Part shown: positions 48,844 through 57,277 of the stretch, piece after piece
How the letters are laid out: the number at the start of each line of letters is the position of its first letter
How positions within the stretch are numbered: position 1 is the first letter of the stretch
DNA from: an uncultured Saccharospirillaceae bacterium
Lineage (GTDB): Bacteria > Pseudomonadota > Gammaproteobacteria > Pseudomonadales > Oceanobacteraceae
NCBI GenBank assembly: GCA_947499545.1
Contig: CANMOZ010000001.1
Location: 1 to 64,000, forward strand
Length of the DNA: 64,000 nucleotides
Reading direction: 5' to 3'
Program-made: the position numbers and the translations under genes
Notes under the pieces: model-generated
Seen by the model: the letters and a program-made list of their open reading frames with translations, nothing else
Told to the model about the DNA's origin: nothing
The model's database searches: none

Positions 48844-49746
48844 TTGAGTGAGCCGGCGACAGTATTGGTCGTTGATGACGTACCGGACAACGTCAAGCTC
48901 TTGGTGTACAACTTGGAGGACGAAGGCTATCGAGTTCTCGAAGCTTTTTCAGGTGCTGAGGCTTTAAGCGTCATTGAGAAAGAGTCCCCCGATTTGGTGT
49001 TGTTAGACGTCATGATGCCCGATCAATCTGGATTAGAGGTCTTACAAACCATCAAAGCATCGGACGAAACCGCCCATATCCCCGTCATTTTGGTCACAGC
49101 GAACTCCCTAGACGAGCATGTTGCACAAGGGTTGGACTTGGGTGCTTATGACTATGTTATTAAGCCCTACAGTTACACCGTGCTCGCGGCACGAATCCGG
49201 GCGGCTCTTCGAGAAAAGGAGCACCAAGAAAAACTGGAGCAACTGGCCGCAACCGACCCACTCACACAACTGATGAACCGACGGCAATTCAGTCAAATGG
49301 TGCAACGAGAGATTCAACGGGTTAGACGCACAGGTACGCCCTTAAGCCTAATGGTTCTTGATATTGATCACTTTAAGCGCATCAATGACACCTATGGCCA
49401 CGACGTGGGCGACGAAGCCATCATCGCCTTAGCCAACAACTTACGGGAACAAGTTCGAGCCATTGACTTAATCGCTCGTTTGGGTGGGGATGAATTCATC
49501 ATTTGCTTACCCGAAACCGACGTCCAACAAGCCAAGAACGTGGCAGAGCGTATCAGAGGTTCTATTGAGCATTTACACCTTACGTCACGTTCAGGTAAGC
49601 CCATAGAATTCACCTTAAGCATTGGGCTTGCCCCTCTTTCTGGTGACAGTGACTTTGAAGATCTATACATCGCCGCAGACCAAGCCCTCTATCAAGCAAA
49701 GCACCACGGACGCAACCAAACTCAAGTAAGCCCTTCAAACACATAA
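48844..49746 (+). CDS. REC-GGDEF diguanylate cyclase response regulator
   Basis: A 300-residue PleD/WspR-like protein. The receiver domain carries the phospho-acceptor D55 (LVLLDVMMPDQSG). The GGDEF domain has an intact GGDEF signature preceded by the inhibitory I-site RAID five residues upstream, so it should make c-di-GMP with product feedback. I chose TTG 48844, which has GGAGG 8 bases upstream; the frame also opens at TTG 48814. No adjacent sensor kinase is in the same operon. Confidence 0.93.
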   Translation: MSEPATVLVVDDVPDNVKLLVYNLEDEGYRVLEAFSGAEALSVIEKESPDLVLLDVMMPDQSGLEVLQTIKASDETAHIPVILVTANSLDEHVAQGLDLGAYDYVIKPYSYTVLAARIRAALREKEHQEKLEQLAATDPLTQLMNRRQFSQMVQREIQRVRRTGTPLSLMVLDIDHFKRINDTYGHDVGDEAIIALANNLREQVRAIDLIARLGGDEFIICLPETDVQQAKNVAERIRGSIEHLHLTSRSGKPIEFTLSIGLAPLSGDSDFEDLYIAADQALYQAKHHGRNQTQVSPSNT

Positions 49747-49954
49747 TCCAGTTTCACCCACCACAGCAAACATAGAGTATTGGCCCGACCCGCTAACCTG
49801 TTACGACTTGCAATTCGAGTACACTGCTGATTAGATTGCTCTCTACTGGGTACAGCAGACACGCTGACCATTGCATCAACCAGCCGTACCCCTCACACTC
49901 TGAACACAGCAAACCCGCTGAATTAAGCGTAAAAAGCGTCCACTAGGTAGTCCC

Positions 49955-50233
49955 ATGTCGTTAGATAAAGCTCAACGTTACCATCGCATTGCTCAAGCCT
50001 GCATTAAGGCTATAAATGCCTACACCCAACAGGATCAAGACCCCAAAGCAGCTGTTCAAGCAGCCTATGACGCCATTGAAAGCGCTTTTGAGCACGAAAA
50101 CCAACTGTTGCTCACGGAACTCCAGGGCTATCGCGACACCTTAGAATTGATCGCTGCTGCTCCTGATAGCTGCAACCAAGACGATCTTAAGCAAATGGCG
50201 CAGACTGTGCTTACTCCAAAGCAAGGCCACTAA
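49955..50233 (+). CDS. Hypothetical helical protein, 92 residues
   Basis: A small soluble protein, predicted mostly helical (AQRYHRIAQACIKAINAY, AAVQAAYDAIESAFEHEN, LLTELQGYRDTLELIAAAP). TAGGTAG lies before the ATG. No family recognised. Gaps of about 200 and 160 bases on both sides make it a separate unit. Regular codon structure supports a real gene. Confidence 0.5.
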   Translation: MSLDKAQRYHRIAQACIKAINAYTQQDQDPKAAVQAAYDAIESAFEHENQLLLTELQGYRDTLELIAAAPDSCNQDDLKQMAQTVLTPKQGH

Positions 50234-50390
50234 GCCATTCGAGAGATTCTGAACACTTCAGCCAGTAAACGGGAAAGGCTCTTCGTAAGCGCTGCTCCAT
50301 CAAAACCCATTTACGTGCACGTAGGTTCGGATCAATTTTCTAGCAGGAGTGTGATGGCGTTACACCAACCTCCTGCTGAGAGATGTAAAG

Positions 50391-53222
50391 GTGAATGTAA
50401 ATCCTATGAGCCCCAAGTATCAGATTTTCTTTGTCATTGTAGTGCTCGCAATTGGAACCGTTGTTTGGCGCACTCAGACACCTTCTCCAGCAGCCCTTCC
50501 TCAGAAAGTGGAACACATTGCAGAGGAAGGCTTCGAGCAAAGCCCCAAAGATACCCATGAATACAAAACGCTTACTCTAGAAAATGGGCTGGAAGTATTG
50601 CTCGTCAGTGATTCCGATGCTGACAAAGCAGCCGCGGCGATGGATGTTGGTGTCGGGTATTTTCAAGACCCAGATGACTGGCCAGGGCTTGCACATTTTC
50701 TGGAACACATGCTTTTTTTAGGAACCGAACCCTATCCAGACCCGGGTGAATACAAAGATTTCATTAGCCAACACGGTGGAACCCACAACGCTTACACCAG
50801 TATGGAAAACACCAATTATTATTTTGATATTCATCCAAAGCATTTGGCAGAGGCACTTAATCGGTTTGCTGCTTTTTTCTCCTCTCCTCTGTTTAATGCT
50901 GATCTGGTCAATCGAGAGGTCAACGCGGTCGACTCCGAATTTCAAGCCTCTTACAAAGAAGATGGCCGCCGAATTTATGCAACCTTAAAACAAGTGTTAA
51001 ACCCAGAGCACCCCATCACCAAGTTTTCAACCGGCAACCGTAAAACGCTCCATGCAGACCAACCAGAGTTACTTCGTGAACAAGTGATCGACTTTTATCA
51101 AACCTATTATCACCCTAAAAGAATGAAACTGGTGGTCATGGGTAAAGAAAGCATTGAAAAGTTGCAATCTATGGTGACCGAGGCTTTTCAAACAACCAAC
51201 TCTCCGGCATTCCAACCATTACCGCCTGTGTCTGCCACTCTATTTGCTCCAAACAGCTTACCCATGGACATGAGCATCACTCCACTGGATCAACGCAAAG
51301 GGCTAAATTTGATTTTCCCATTACCACAGGGGTATGGCGAAAATGATAAAAAGTCCATTGCCTATGTTACTCACTTGATTAATCAATCGGGTCCAGGGAG
51401 TCTTCAATTTGCATTGAAAGAACGCGGCTGGGCATTGGGGCTCAGTGCTCAACAAAGTTTTGATATGTCCAGTGGTTCGGTTTTTAGTATTGATGTTCAA
51501 TTAACCGAGCTAGGAGAGTCGCATCAAGAGGATATTAGTCAGCAGATCTTTGCATACCTACGTGAAGTGCAAACAAAAGGCATTGAGCAATGGCGCTATG
51601 AAGAGTTAAGCGGCCAAGCAAATTTGGCGTTTAATTATCAAAACCCTCCCAACCCATTGGATTTAGTCAGCACCTTAGCGGCTCGCATGCAGCGTTATCA
51701 AAACACAAATACCTTGATTTCCCTACCCTATCGATACAAAGACTTTGATGCACAACACATCAAAACACTAATGGATTACTTACAACCTCAAAATGCTCTA
51801 CGACTTTGGGTCAGCCCAAATGCGGCGGGAGACAAACTTGAGAAGCGATACCAAGTCACCTATTCATCTCAGCCCGGAGATGCCCAGCTTTGGAACAGCG
51901 GCTCGCTTTATGACAGCATTACACTGCCAAGTGCTAATCCCTATATAACGGCTAACCACCAACTACTGACTGACAATACCCCTTCGGAAGCAGTGATTCC
52001 TCAAAAACAGCCTGATGCTACGTTACAACACTGGCACGCGACGGATGGCACCTTTAAAACGCCTAGAGCGAATCTGTTTTTGGATTTAGTGAGCCAAGAT
52101 GCCGCATTAACGCCTCAAGCGCTCACGAATCACTATCTGCTCAGCCGTTTAGTTGAAGAGTCTATTAATCAAGCGTTAAGTAAAGCAGCCGATGCAGGCA
52201 TATATGGCAGTATTAGTGGCTACGATTTAGGCATTCAACTCAGCATTACGGGGTATCGTGCAAAGCAGGATCTATTACTGGACGAAATGCTCACGGCATT
52301 GACTTCAGCCCCGTTATCACAACAACGCTTTATTGATATTAAACAGCGCGTGCTAGAGTACCTTGAAGACGCTTCAAAACGCCGCCCCTACGTACAAGCC
52401 TTTGACAAATTGGATCAAGTGTTAGTGCCAGGAAGTTTCGATGAAAGCGAATTAATCCCCATTCTCAATAAAACAACCCTGGAAGCGCTACAAGACTATC
52501 GCACAAAATGGTTGAGCGGTTTAAAGGCAACTCTTCTCACGCACGGTGCACTCACTCAAAAAGAAGCCTCAGAGCAAGCAAATCTTATTAAGCAAAAGCT
52601 TGCTCTCATTCCAGAATCCGTTGCCCGCCCCGCTGTCAGGGCGTTAAAACCCAAGCAAGAGATTGCTTATCATTCTGATCACCAAGATGCTGTCGTGTTG
52701 GTTTACAAGCAGACTCCCTTTGAGTGGATTACAAATCAATCAGAGTTAATGCATCAACGCGCTGCTTGGGCACTGCTTGGTCGCATCATTGCGCCCGTGT
52801 TTTTCGAGCAACTGAGAACACAGGAACAGCTCGGGTATATCGTCTCAGCCAGACACAGAAATTTATTGCGTCACCCGGGCCTTTACTTCCTCGTTCAATC
52901 TCCAAAAGCAACAGCAGCAGAGCTATCGGCTCGTATAGGTCGATTCATTAATGACTTCCAGAGCGAGCTTGCTCAAATACCTGCAACAACCTTCCAAAGC
53001 AATCAAGAAGGATTGGCCAACGATTTACGTGAAAAAGATAAATCTCTCGCTGAACGTGGGCAAGCGTTTTGGTCTATGTTGCTGGCAAATCAACCTTTTG
53101 ATGAAAAAGAACAACTGGCTCTGGCAGTAGAAAAACTCACGAAGAACGATCTCACCAAGATACTGACATTGATCCGTCAGGAAACTGCACCTTCTTTGTT
53201 TATTTACACTAAACCAGATTAA
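50391..53222 (+). CDS. M16 zinc protease, pitrilysin/insulinase type
   Basis: A 943-residue protein. The inverted zinc motif HFLEH (H102, E105, H106) with the downstream Glu in the NREVNAVDSEFQASYKEDGRR region is present, and three further M16 domains complete the pitrilysin (protease III) layout; E. coli PtrA is 962 residues. A hydrophobic N-terminal segment (about 11-26) exports or anchors it to the periplasm. It would degrade peptides there. ATG 50391 and ATG 50406 are both possible starts. It ends at a strong bidirectional terminator. Confidence 0.93.
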   Translation: MNVNPMSPKYQIFFVIVVLAIGTVVWRTQTPSPAALPQKVEHIAEEGFEQSPKDTHEYKTLTLENGLEVLLVSDSDADKAAAAMDVGVGYFQDPDDWPGLAHFLEHMLFLGTEPYPDPGEYKDFISQHGGTHNAYTSMENTNYYFDIHPKHLAEALNRFAAFFSSPLFNADLVNREVNAVDSEFQASYKEDGRRIYATLKQVLNPEHPITKFSTGNRKTLHADQPELLREQVIDFYQTYYHPKRMKLVVMGKESIEKLQSMVTEAFQTTNSPAFQPLPPVSATLFAPNSLPMDMSITPLDQRKGLNLIFPLPQGYGENDKKSIAYVTHLINQSGPGSLQFALKERGWALGLSAQQSFDMSSGSVFSIDVQLTELGESHQEDISQQIFAYLREVQTKGIEQWRYEELSGQANLAFNYQNPPNPLDLVSTLAARMQRYQNTNTLISLPYRYKDFDAQHIKTLMDYLQPQNALRLWVSPNAAGDKLEKRYQVTYSSQPGDAQLWNSGSLYDSITLPSANPYITANHQLLTDNTPSEAVIPQKQPDATLQHWHATDGTFKTPRANLFLDLVSQDAALTPQALTNHYLLSRLVEESINQALSKAADAGIYGSISGYDLGIQLSITGYRAKQDLLLDEMLTALTSAPLSQQRFIDIKQRVLEYLEDASKRRPYVQAFDKLDQVLVPGSFDESELIPILNKTTLEALQDYRTKWLSGLKATLLTHGALTQKEASEQANLIKQKLALIPESVARPAVRALKPKQEIAYHSDHQDAVVLVYKQTPFEWITNQSELMHQRAAWALLGRIIAPVFFEQLRTQEQLGYIVSARHRNLLRHPGLYFLVQSPKATAAELSARIGRFINDFQSELAQIPATTFQSNQEGLANDLREKDKSLAERGQAFWSMLLANQPFDEKEQLALAVEKLTKNDLTKILTLIRQETAPSLFIYTKPD

Positions 53223-53261
53223 GAACAATAACTAGATATTGAAACGCATAACATTTAGCAC

Positions 53262-53293
53262 AAAAAAGAAGCGGCTGTTGCCGCTTCTTTTTT
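53262..53293. terminator. Bidirectional rho-independent terminator
   Basis: The 14-base arms AAAAAAGAAGCGGC (53262-53275) and their complement (53280-53293) surround a TGTT loop. With A and T runs on both sides it can stop transcription of the M16 gene (+) and of the convergent 53299 gene (-). Confidence 0.95.
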
Positions 53294-53298
53294 AGGTA

Positions 53299-53958
53299 TT
53301 AACACTCGCGGAACTGCAAACCATATTGATGCGTTAGCTTACCATCAATGGTATCGGTCGTAATAATACCGCTTGCATTACGATTACGAATATTGTTTAC
53401 GCGAACTTCTGTTTTAATAGAGACGGGCTGTTCACCACTGCACTCAGACCAAAGTACACTATTAAATCCTACGCTATCACCCACAGTGTAATCATCATCA
53501 AAGGGACCTTTGAAGATTGAACGCATCGCTACTTGTTGAATGTTACCAGCAAAGAAGTAGGTACTTTTCTGCATAGCTTCAACACCATACTCAAGGAATG
53601 CATAGCCACGATAGTTTACATCTGCGATGGTATACGAAATTCCATTCGGTACATTTAGCATGATTGCAAGGTTACAGAACTTACGACCTTCACTCAGAGG
53701 AACATCTGGACCTGCTTCTGCTAAATACTCGTCAAAGCCAAGAATAAATGATTTACCATCAGGTGCAATCACTGAAGAAACAGTGCCTGATTTACAACCA
53801 GAACCTGCGGCTGATACGACATCAATTGTCACTTCATCCCCGATACGCTCACGTACCTCATCCGCTGAAAGGTAACGATCTGCGTACACATTGGAAGCTA
53901 CCATGACACCTAAAGTAAGCAGTGATAAGGCTTGAACAGCAATTTTTTTTGTAGGCAT
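53299..53958 (-). CDS. Hypothetical exported protein
   Basis: A 219-residue protein with a signal peptide (about 5-26, cleavage after VYA). GGAGACA lies before the ATG. The mature part has four cysteines (SGCKSG, KFCNLA, SECSGE, FREC at the C-terminus) and predicted beta structure. Family unknown. It is monocistronic with its own terminator, which suggests a stand-alone periplasmic or extracellular protein. Confidence 0.65.
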   Translation of the reverse strand: MPTKKIAVQALSLLTLGVMVASNVYADRYLSADEVRERIGDEVTIDVVSAAGSGCKSGTVSSVIAPDGKSFILGFDEYLAEAGPDVPLSEGRKFCNLAIMLNVPNGISYTIADVNYRGYAFLEYGVEAMQKSTYFFAGNIQQVAMRSIFKGPFDDDYTVGDSVGFNSVLWSECSGEQPVSIKTEVRVNNIRNRNASGIITTDTIDGKLTHQYGLQFREC

Positions 53959-54598
53959 TTATTGTCTCCTTTTGATTGTAACTCTGACCTTCAATGGCCA
54001 GAGCGGCTATCCTTCTGGATTTCACGAAAACTTGCAAGCTTTGGCTAATTAAGACTTATTTATTCTAATGATCAAATATGATTATTTATTAAATCTAACT
54101 TATAAAACCCTAGGGAGAGGTCCTTTTACGCCCCATTTAAAATGGGTGGCCATATTGGTTCAGCATTATCAGCTCTATTGTGAATTGTTATTCCACAATG
54201 CCGCTAAATGAACAACCATTCATTGCAGGTATGACCAGCATTTTTGTAAACTCAAGAACGATGCAACACCCAACCACTAAAATGTCAGTTAATGCACCAA
54301 ATAGGCTAAGCTGCGCTGACAATAAGGACAGACATGCTAAAAATATGGTCCGCCATATCCCCAAGAAGCATGCCACCAAATCAGATTATGTCTATTAGAT
54401 CTCAACGATCTCCCAACATATGTTTGAAACAAGAACAGTATAAAATAGACTGAAAACCCTATGCCTTTTAATAGCAACCGTTTTAAATTCTAGGTTGTAG
54501 CTGAATTTCCGGATTGCCATTTATTGCTACGAGCATCAGCAAGCCCAAAGCTCCAAGACACACTTTAAACAAGCATTAACCTTTTAAAGATTAGATTT
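53959..54598. other. 640-base divergent intergenic region
   Basis: This is AT-rich and holds the promoters of the exported protein (left) and yjbQ (right). A small palindrome CCCATTT-A-AAATGGG lies at about 54133-54147. Short ORFs at 54180-54398 (+) and 54188-54379 (-) overlap each other. The minus one would encode a hydrophobic 63-residue peptide, but it lacks a ribosome binding site I would trust. No RNA gene recognised. Confidence 0.4.
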
Positions 54599-55030
54599 AT
54601 GTGGATTCAAAAAGAAATAGCGTTGTCGCCGAAGAAAAGAGGATTTCATTTGATTACAGATGAAGTCACAGCACAATTACCCGAGTTATCAAAGGTGTCG
54701 ACTGGCCTTGCGCACCTATTAATTCTGCACACTTCAGCATCTTTAACAATCAATGAAAATGCAGACCCAAGTGTTCGTGAAGATTTTGAACGTTTTTTCA
54801 ATCGGGCCGTTCCTGAAGACGAACCTTATTACACACACATATACGAAGGAAGTGATGATCTACCTGCCCACATTAAGACCGCATTACTTGGAAGCAGTAT
54901 TTCCCTACCCATCACCAGTGGGTACTTTCGTTTAGGCACCTGGCAAGGCATCTATCTATGTGAACATCGCAATCGGGGTGGTTCTAGAAAGCTGGTTATA
55001 ACCATTCAAGGAGCGATTGAAAATACTTAA
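54599..55030 (+). CDS. yjbQ: YjbQ/UPF0047 family protein
   Basis: A 143-residue member of the YjbQ family: [28 protein letters not shown] (given here as the landmark region, residues about 38-67), and near the C-terminus [21 protein letters not shown]. Conserved His, Asn and Asp residues surround a putative active site. E. coli YjbQ has weak thiamine phosphate synthase activity in vitro; the real role is unsettled. It is a single gene; the thiaminase gene is 16 kb away, so no functional link is claimed. Confidence 0.9.
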   Translation: MWIQKEIALSPKKRGFHLITDEVTAQLPELSKVSTGLAHLLILHTSASLTINENADPSVREDFERFFNRAVPEDEPYYTHIYEGSDDLPAHIKTALLGSSISLPITSGYFRLGTWQGIYLCEHRNRGGSRKLVITIQGAIENT

Positions 55031-55093
55031 GAGGTTGACTCTTACTTATAGGTACAATCGCACAGATTCATAAATTAAACCGGAGCTTATTGA

Positions 55094-55477
55094 TTCTATA
55101 AAAAAGTGCGCTTTTTAATAAAGAGCTATGTTGCCCAACAGCCACAAAGTCAGGTTATACCAATCGATCTTGGCTAAGACAGCTTTACATTCCCGAAACA
55201 AGACGGCCTGCACACCATTGCTTTATACAGACAAAAAGGCAATCTTAGTGTTGCCGTTTACTTAGACACGCAAAACGGTCAACGCTACTTTTTTGACTCT
55301 AATGCAGGCGTCTTCGGCTTCTATCAGCATGCAGATCTTGAGATCTTTCTGAATGTTAATCATGGCTATCTAGTCAAAATATATGATTATTACTCATTGA
55401 CTGAATATCCAAACCTGAATAACGAAAGCATATTTTATTTATCAAAACAAATAAAATTACACTTCACATACGTTTAG
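55094..55477 (+). pseudogene. Remnant of a papain-like cysteine protease (C58/YopT-like)
   Basis: One reading frame is open for 127 codons except for a TAA at 55175-55177. After that stop it reads GLHTIALYR (His codon 55211-55213) and, 28 residues later, RYFFDSNAGVFGF (Asp codon 55295-55297). A His followed by an FFDxN-type Asp strand is the C-terminal half of the catalytic site in C58 papain-like proteases. The Cys-bearing N-terminal part, a start codon and a ribosome binding site are missing. The last 21 bases overlap the 3' end of the DUF2063 gene. The family call is from motif memory. Confidence 0.45.
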
Positions 55478-56314
55478 AACATCAATTTCATTAAGCCAGC
55501 GTAATGTTTTATCTCGAGAAGACCATGGAATACTGGCAAGTAAATCACCAACCTTGATCATATCTTGACATTTACTTAACAACTCATATTGCCAACACTC
55601 TAGTTCAATATTAATAGGCCGATATTGTTTTCGGCTAATAAGCAAGTAGATAGGTTTGTCAAACGAAATGTTTATAGATTGGGTGAATGTCATATTTGAG
55701 CCTGCATCTTCCAACGACCAAACTGGGTAATCAAGTGAAAGCAATGTCATACAGGGAGGTGTTTGTATCCATGATTCATAATTCAGTGGTTGTTTTAATA
55801 CACCGGGAATAACCCAACGGCTGCGGTTTTGCTGTTCTGTGCCCCGCAACAGCAATGCCATGGCTTTTGCACGTTCATAAACAGCAATTTGTGCAGGCAA
55901 TGTTAGTAATAATGATTCAATGTCCGTAGTATCATCGATAATCGGCTGAGTCTGTTTTAGATACCATGAAAATCCTTCTCCTAAATGATGTAACGTCCAA
56001 CTCTTTGAGGGGTAATCTATCAAGTAGGCTTTTGCAAAGGTTTCAAAAAGTTCATCACCTAAGAATCGATTTAATAATGGATATTCTTCTTTTAAGCATT
56101 CAACCAGACGCAACACATAACCCGTGACATAGACACTTAGCCGTTCTTGCTGCTCGTCAACACTTTGAGCCTGTATCATTTTATGCACAGTAGAGCCTGC
56201 AACACTTTCTGCCTGCTTTAATTTGGATGCTAGATCGCCTCGTGAAGTAATCACTTGAGTTAACCAGCTCTGGACATTCTCTAAGCTTGTAGTTTGTCTT
56301 TCATGGACATTCAT
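55457..56314 (-). CDS. DUF2063 partner protein of MNIO (BufC/MbnC-like)
   Basis: A 285-residue protein. The N-terminal ~100 residues (YVTGYVLRLVECLKEEYPLLNRFLGDELFETFAKAYL, followed by YPSKSWTLHHLGEGFSWYL) match the DUF2063 domain found beside DUF692 oxidases, where BufC/MbnC-type partners bind the precursor and help the oxidase. The C-terminal half is a less conserved domain. Its start overlaps the MNIO stop as ATGA, so the pair is co-translated. It is the last gene of the four-gene operon. Confidence 0.85.
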   Translation of the reverse strand: MNVHERQTTSLENVQSWLTQVITSRGDLASKLKQAESVAGSTVHKMIQAQSVDEQQERLSVYVTGYVLRLVECLKEEYPLLNRFLGDELFETFAKAYLIDYPSKSWTLHHLGEGFSWYLKQTQPIIDDTTDIESLLLTLPAQIAVYERAKAMALLLRGTEQQNRSRWVIPGVLKQPLNYESWIQTPPCMTLLSLDYPVWSLEDAGSNMTFTQSINISFDKPIYLLISRKQYRPINIELECWQYELLSKCQDMIKVGDLLASIPWSSRDKTLRWLNEIDVLNVCEV

Positions 56315-57216
56315 ATTGGGATAGGGTTTGAAATGGGATGATCACTTGTTTCTTTTTGGGATAAGCCTTCAGGAATGTCATCCCCTGCTGCTATGGCTCT
56401 CGCTTTATTCAATTCAGCGACCAAAGTAGGAAATTCAGGAATATCAGCATCCCACTCAATCATCGTTGACAGCGCATCTGTTTTATTAACTAAATGGCGA
56501 TACAAAGCCCATACTTCTCTGGCTATGGGTTTGCTATGTGTGTCGATAAGCAAGTTCCCTGAAGCTGTCGCACCCGCAAGGTGGCATTGTACAATGGCCT
56601 CTACTGGGAGTTGGTTCAGGTAAACATAGGGATCATATCCATGATTGACAGAGCATACATGAATGTTATTCACATCAATTAAAAGACGACACCCGGTTCG
56701 ATCTACCAATTCAGATAAAAATGCCCATTCTGGAATCGTCGACTGCTTGAATTCCAAATAACTGGATGGGTTTTCAATGACGAGTGTCCGTTGAAGTAAT
56801 TCTTGAACTTGCTCAACACGGTTACAGGTATGCTCTAAGCTTTGTTCATTGAGCGGTAAGGGTAATAAATCATGTGTATTAATGCCTGCATGCCCAGTCC
56901 AACAAAGGTGATCTGAGACCCATTTTGGATTAAGTTCATCCGCTAATTGTTTCAATCGTTTTAAATACTCAAGATTAAGAGCATCAGTACTGCCAAGGTT
57001 TAATGAAACACCATGCATAACGATCGGCACAACGGTACGAATGGTATCGAGCACATGGCGACCATAACCTTCATTACCGATAAAGTTTTCGCTGATGATT
57101 TCAAACCAGTCAACACCCCACTCACTATGAGACAATAGCCATTCGTAATGCTTGGTTCTTAATCCGATACCAAAGCCTAAATGGGGAAATGCATCGACAG
57201 TTTGATTGTTCGCCAT
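56311..57216 (-). CDS. DUF692 / MNIO multinuclear iron oxidase (BufB-like)
   Basis: A 301-residue TIM-barrel protein of the DUF692 family (MbnB, TglH, BufB), which uses two or three irons to modify cysteines in peptides. Blocks: FGIGLRTKHYEWLL, WFEIISENF (E43), VMHGVSLNLGS (H68), WVSDHLCW (D102, H103), VIENPSSYLEF (E148), LIDVNNIHV (D181, N184, H186), CHLAGA (H212) and IEWDADIPEF (E254), all likely metal ligands or active-site positions. ATG 57216 has AAGGA 5 bases upstream; ATG 57240 is less likely. It follows the Cys-rich ferritin-like gene directly. Confidence 0.93.
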   Translation of the reverse strand: MANNQTVDAFPHLGFGIGLRTKHYEWLLSHSEWGVDWFEIISENFIGNEGYGRHVLDTIRTVVPIVMHGVSLNLGSTDALNLEYLKRLKQLADELNPKWVSDHLCWTGHAGINTHDLLPLPLNEQSLEHTCNRVEQVQELLQRTLVIENPSSYLEFKQSTIPEWAFLSELVDRTGCRLLIDVNNIHVCSVNHGYDPYVYLNQLPVEAIVQCHLAGATASGNLLIDTHSKPIAREVWALYRHLVNKTDALSTMIEWDADIPEFPTLVAELNKARAIAAGDDIPEGLSQKETSDHPISNPIPI

Positions 57217-57277
57217 AAGATTCCTTGCTTGCCTACTCATCTAAGACAAGCAGGCAAGCTGAACTCATCAAAAGGAT

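Noticed and set aside
54188-54379. Hydrophobic 63-residue minus-strand ORF that could be a membrane peptide
   Set aside because: It overlaps another ORF on the opposite strand, lacks a convincing ribosome binding site, and hydrophobicity is common in antisense frames.
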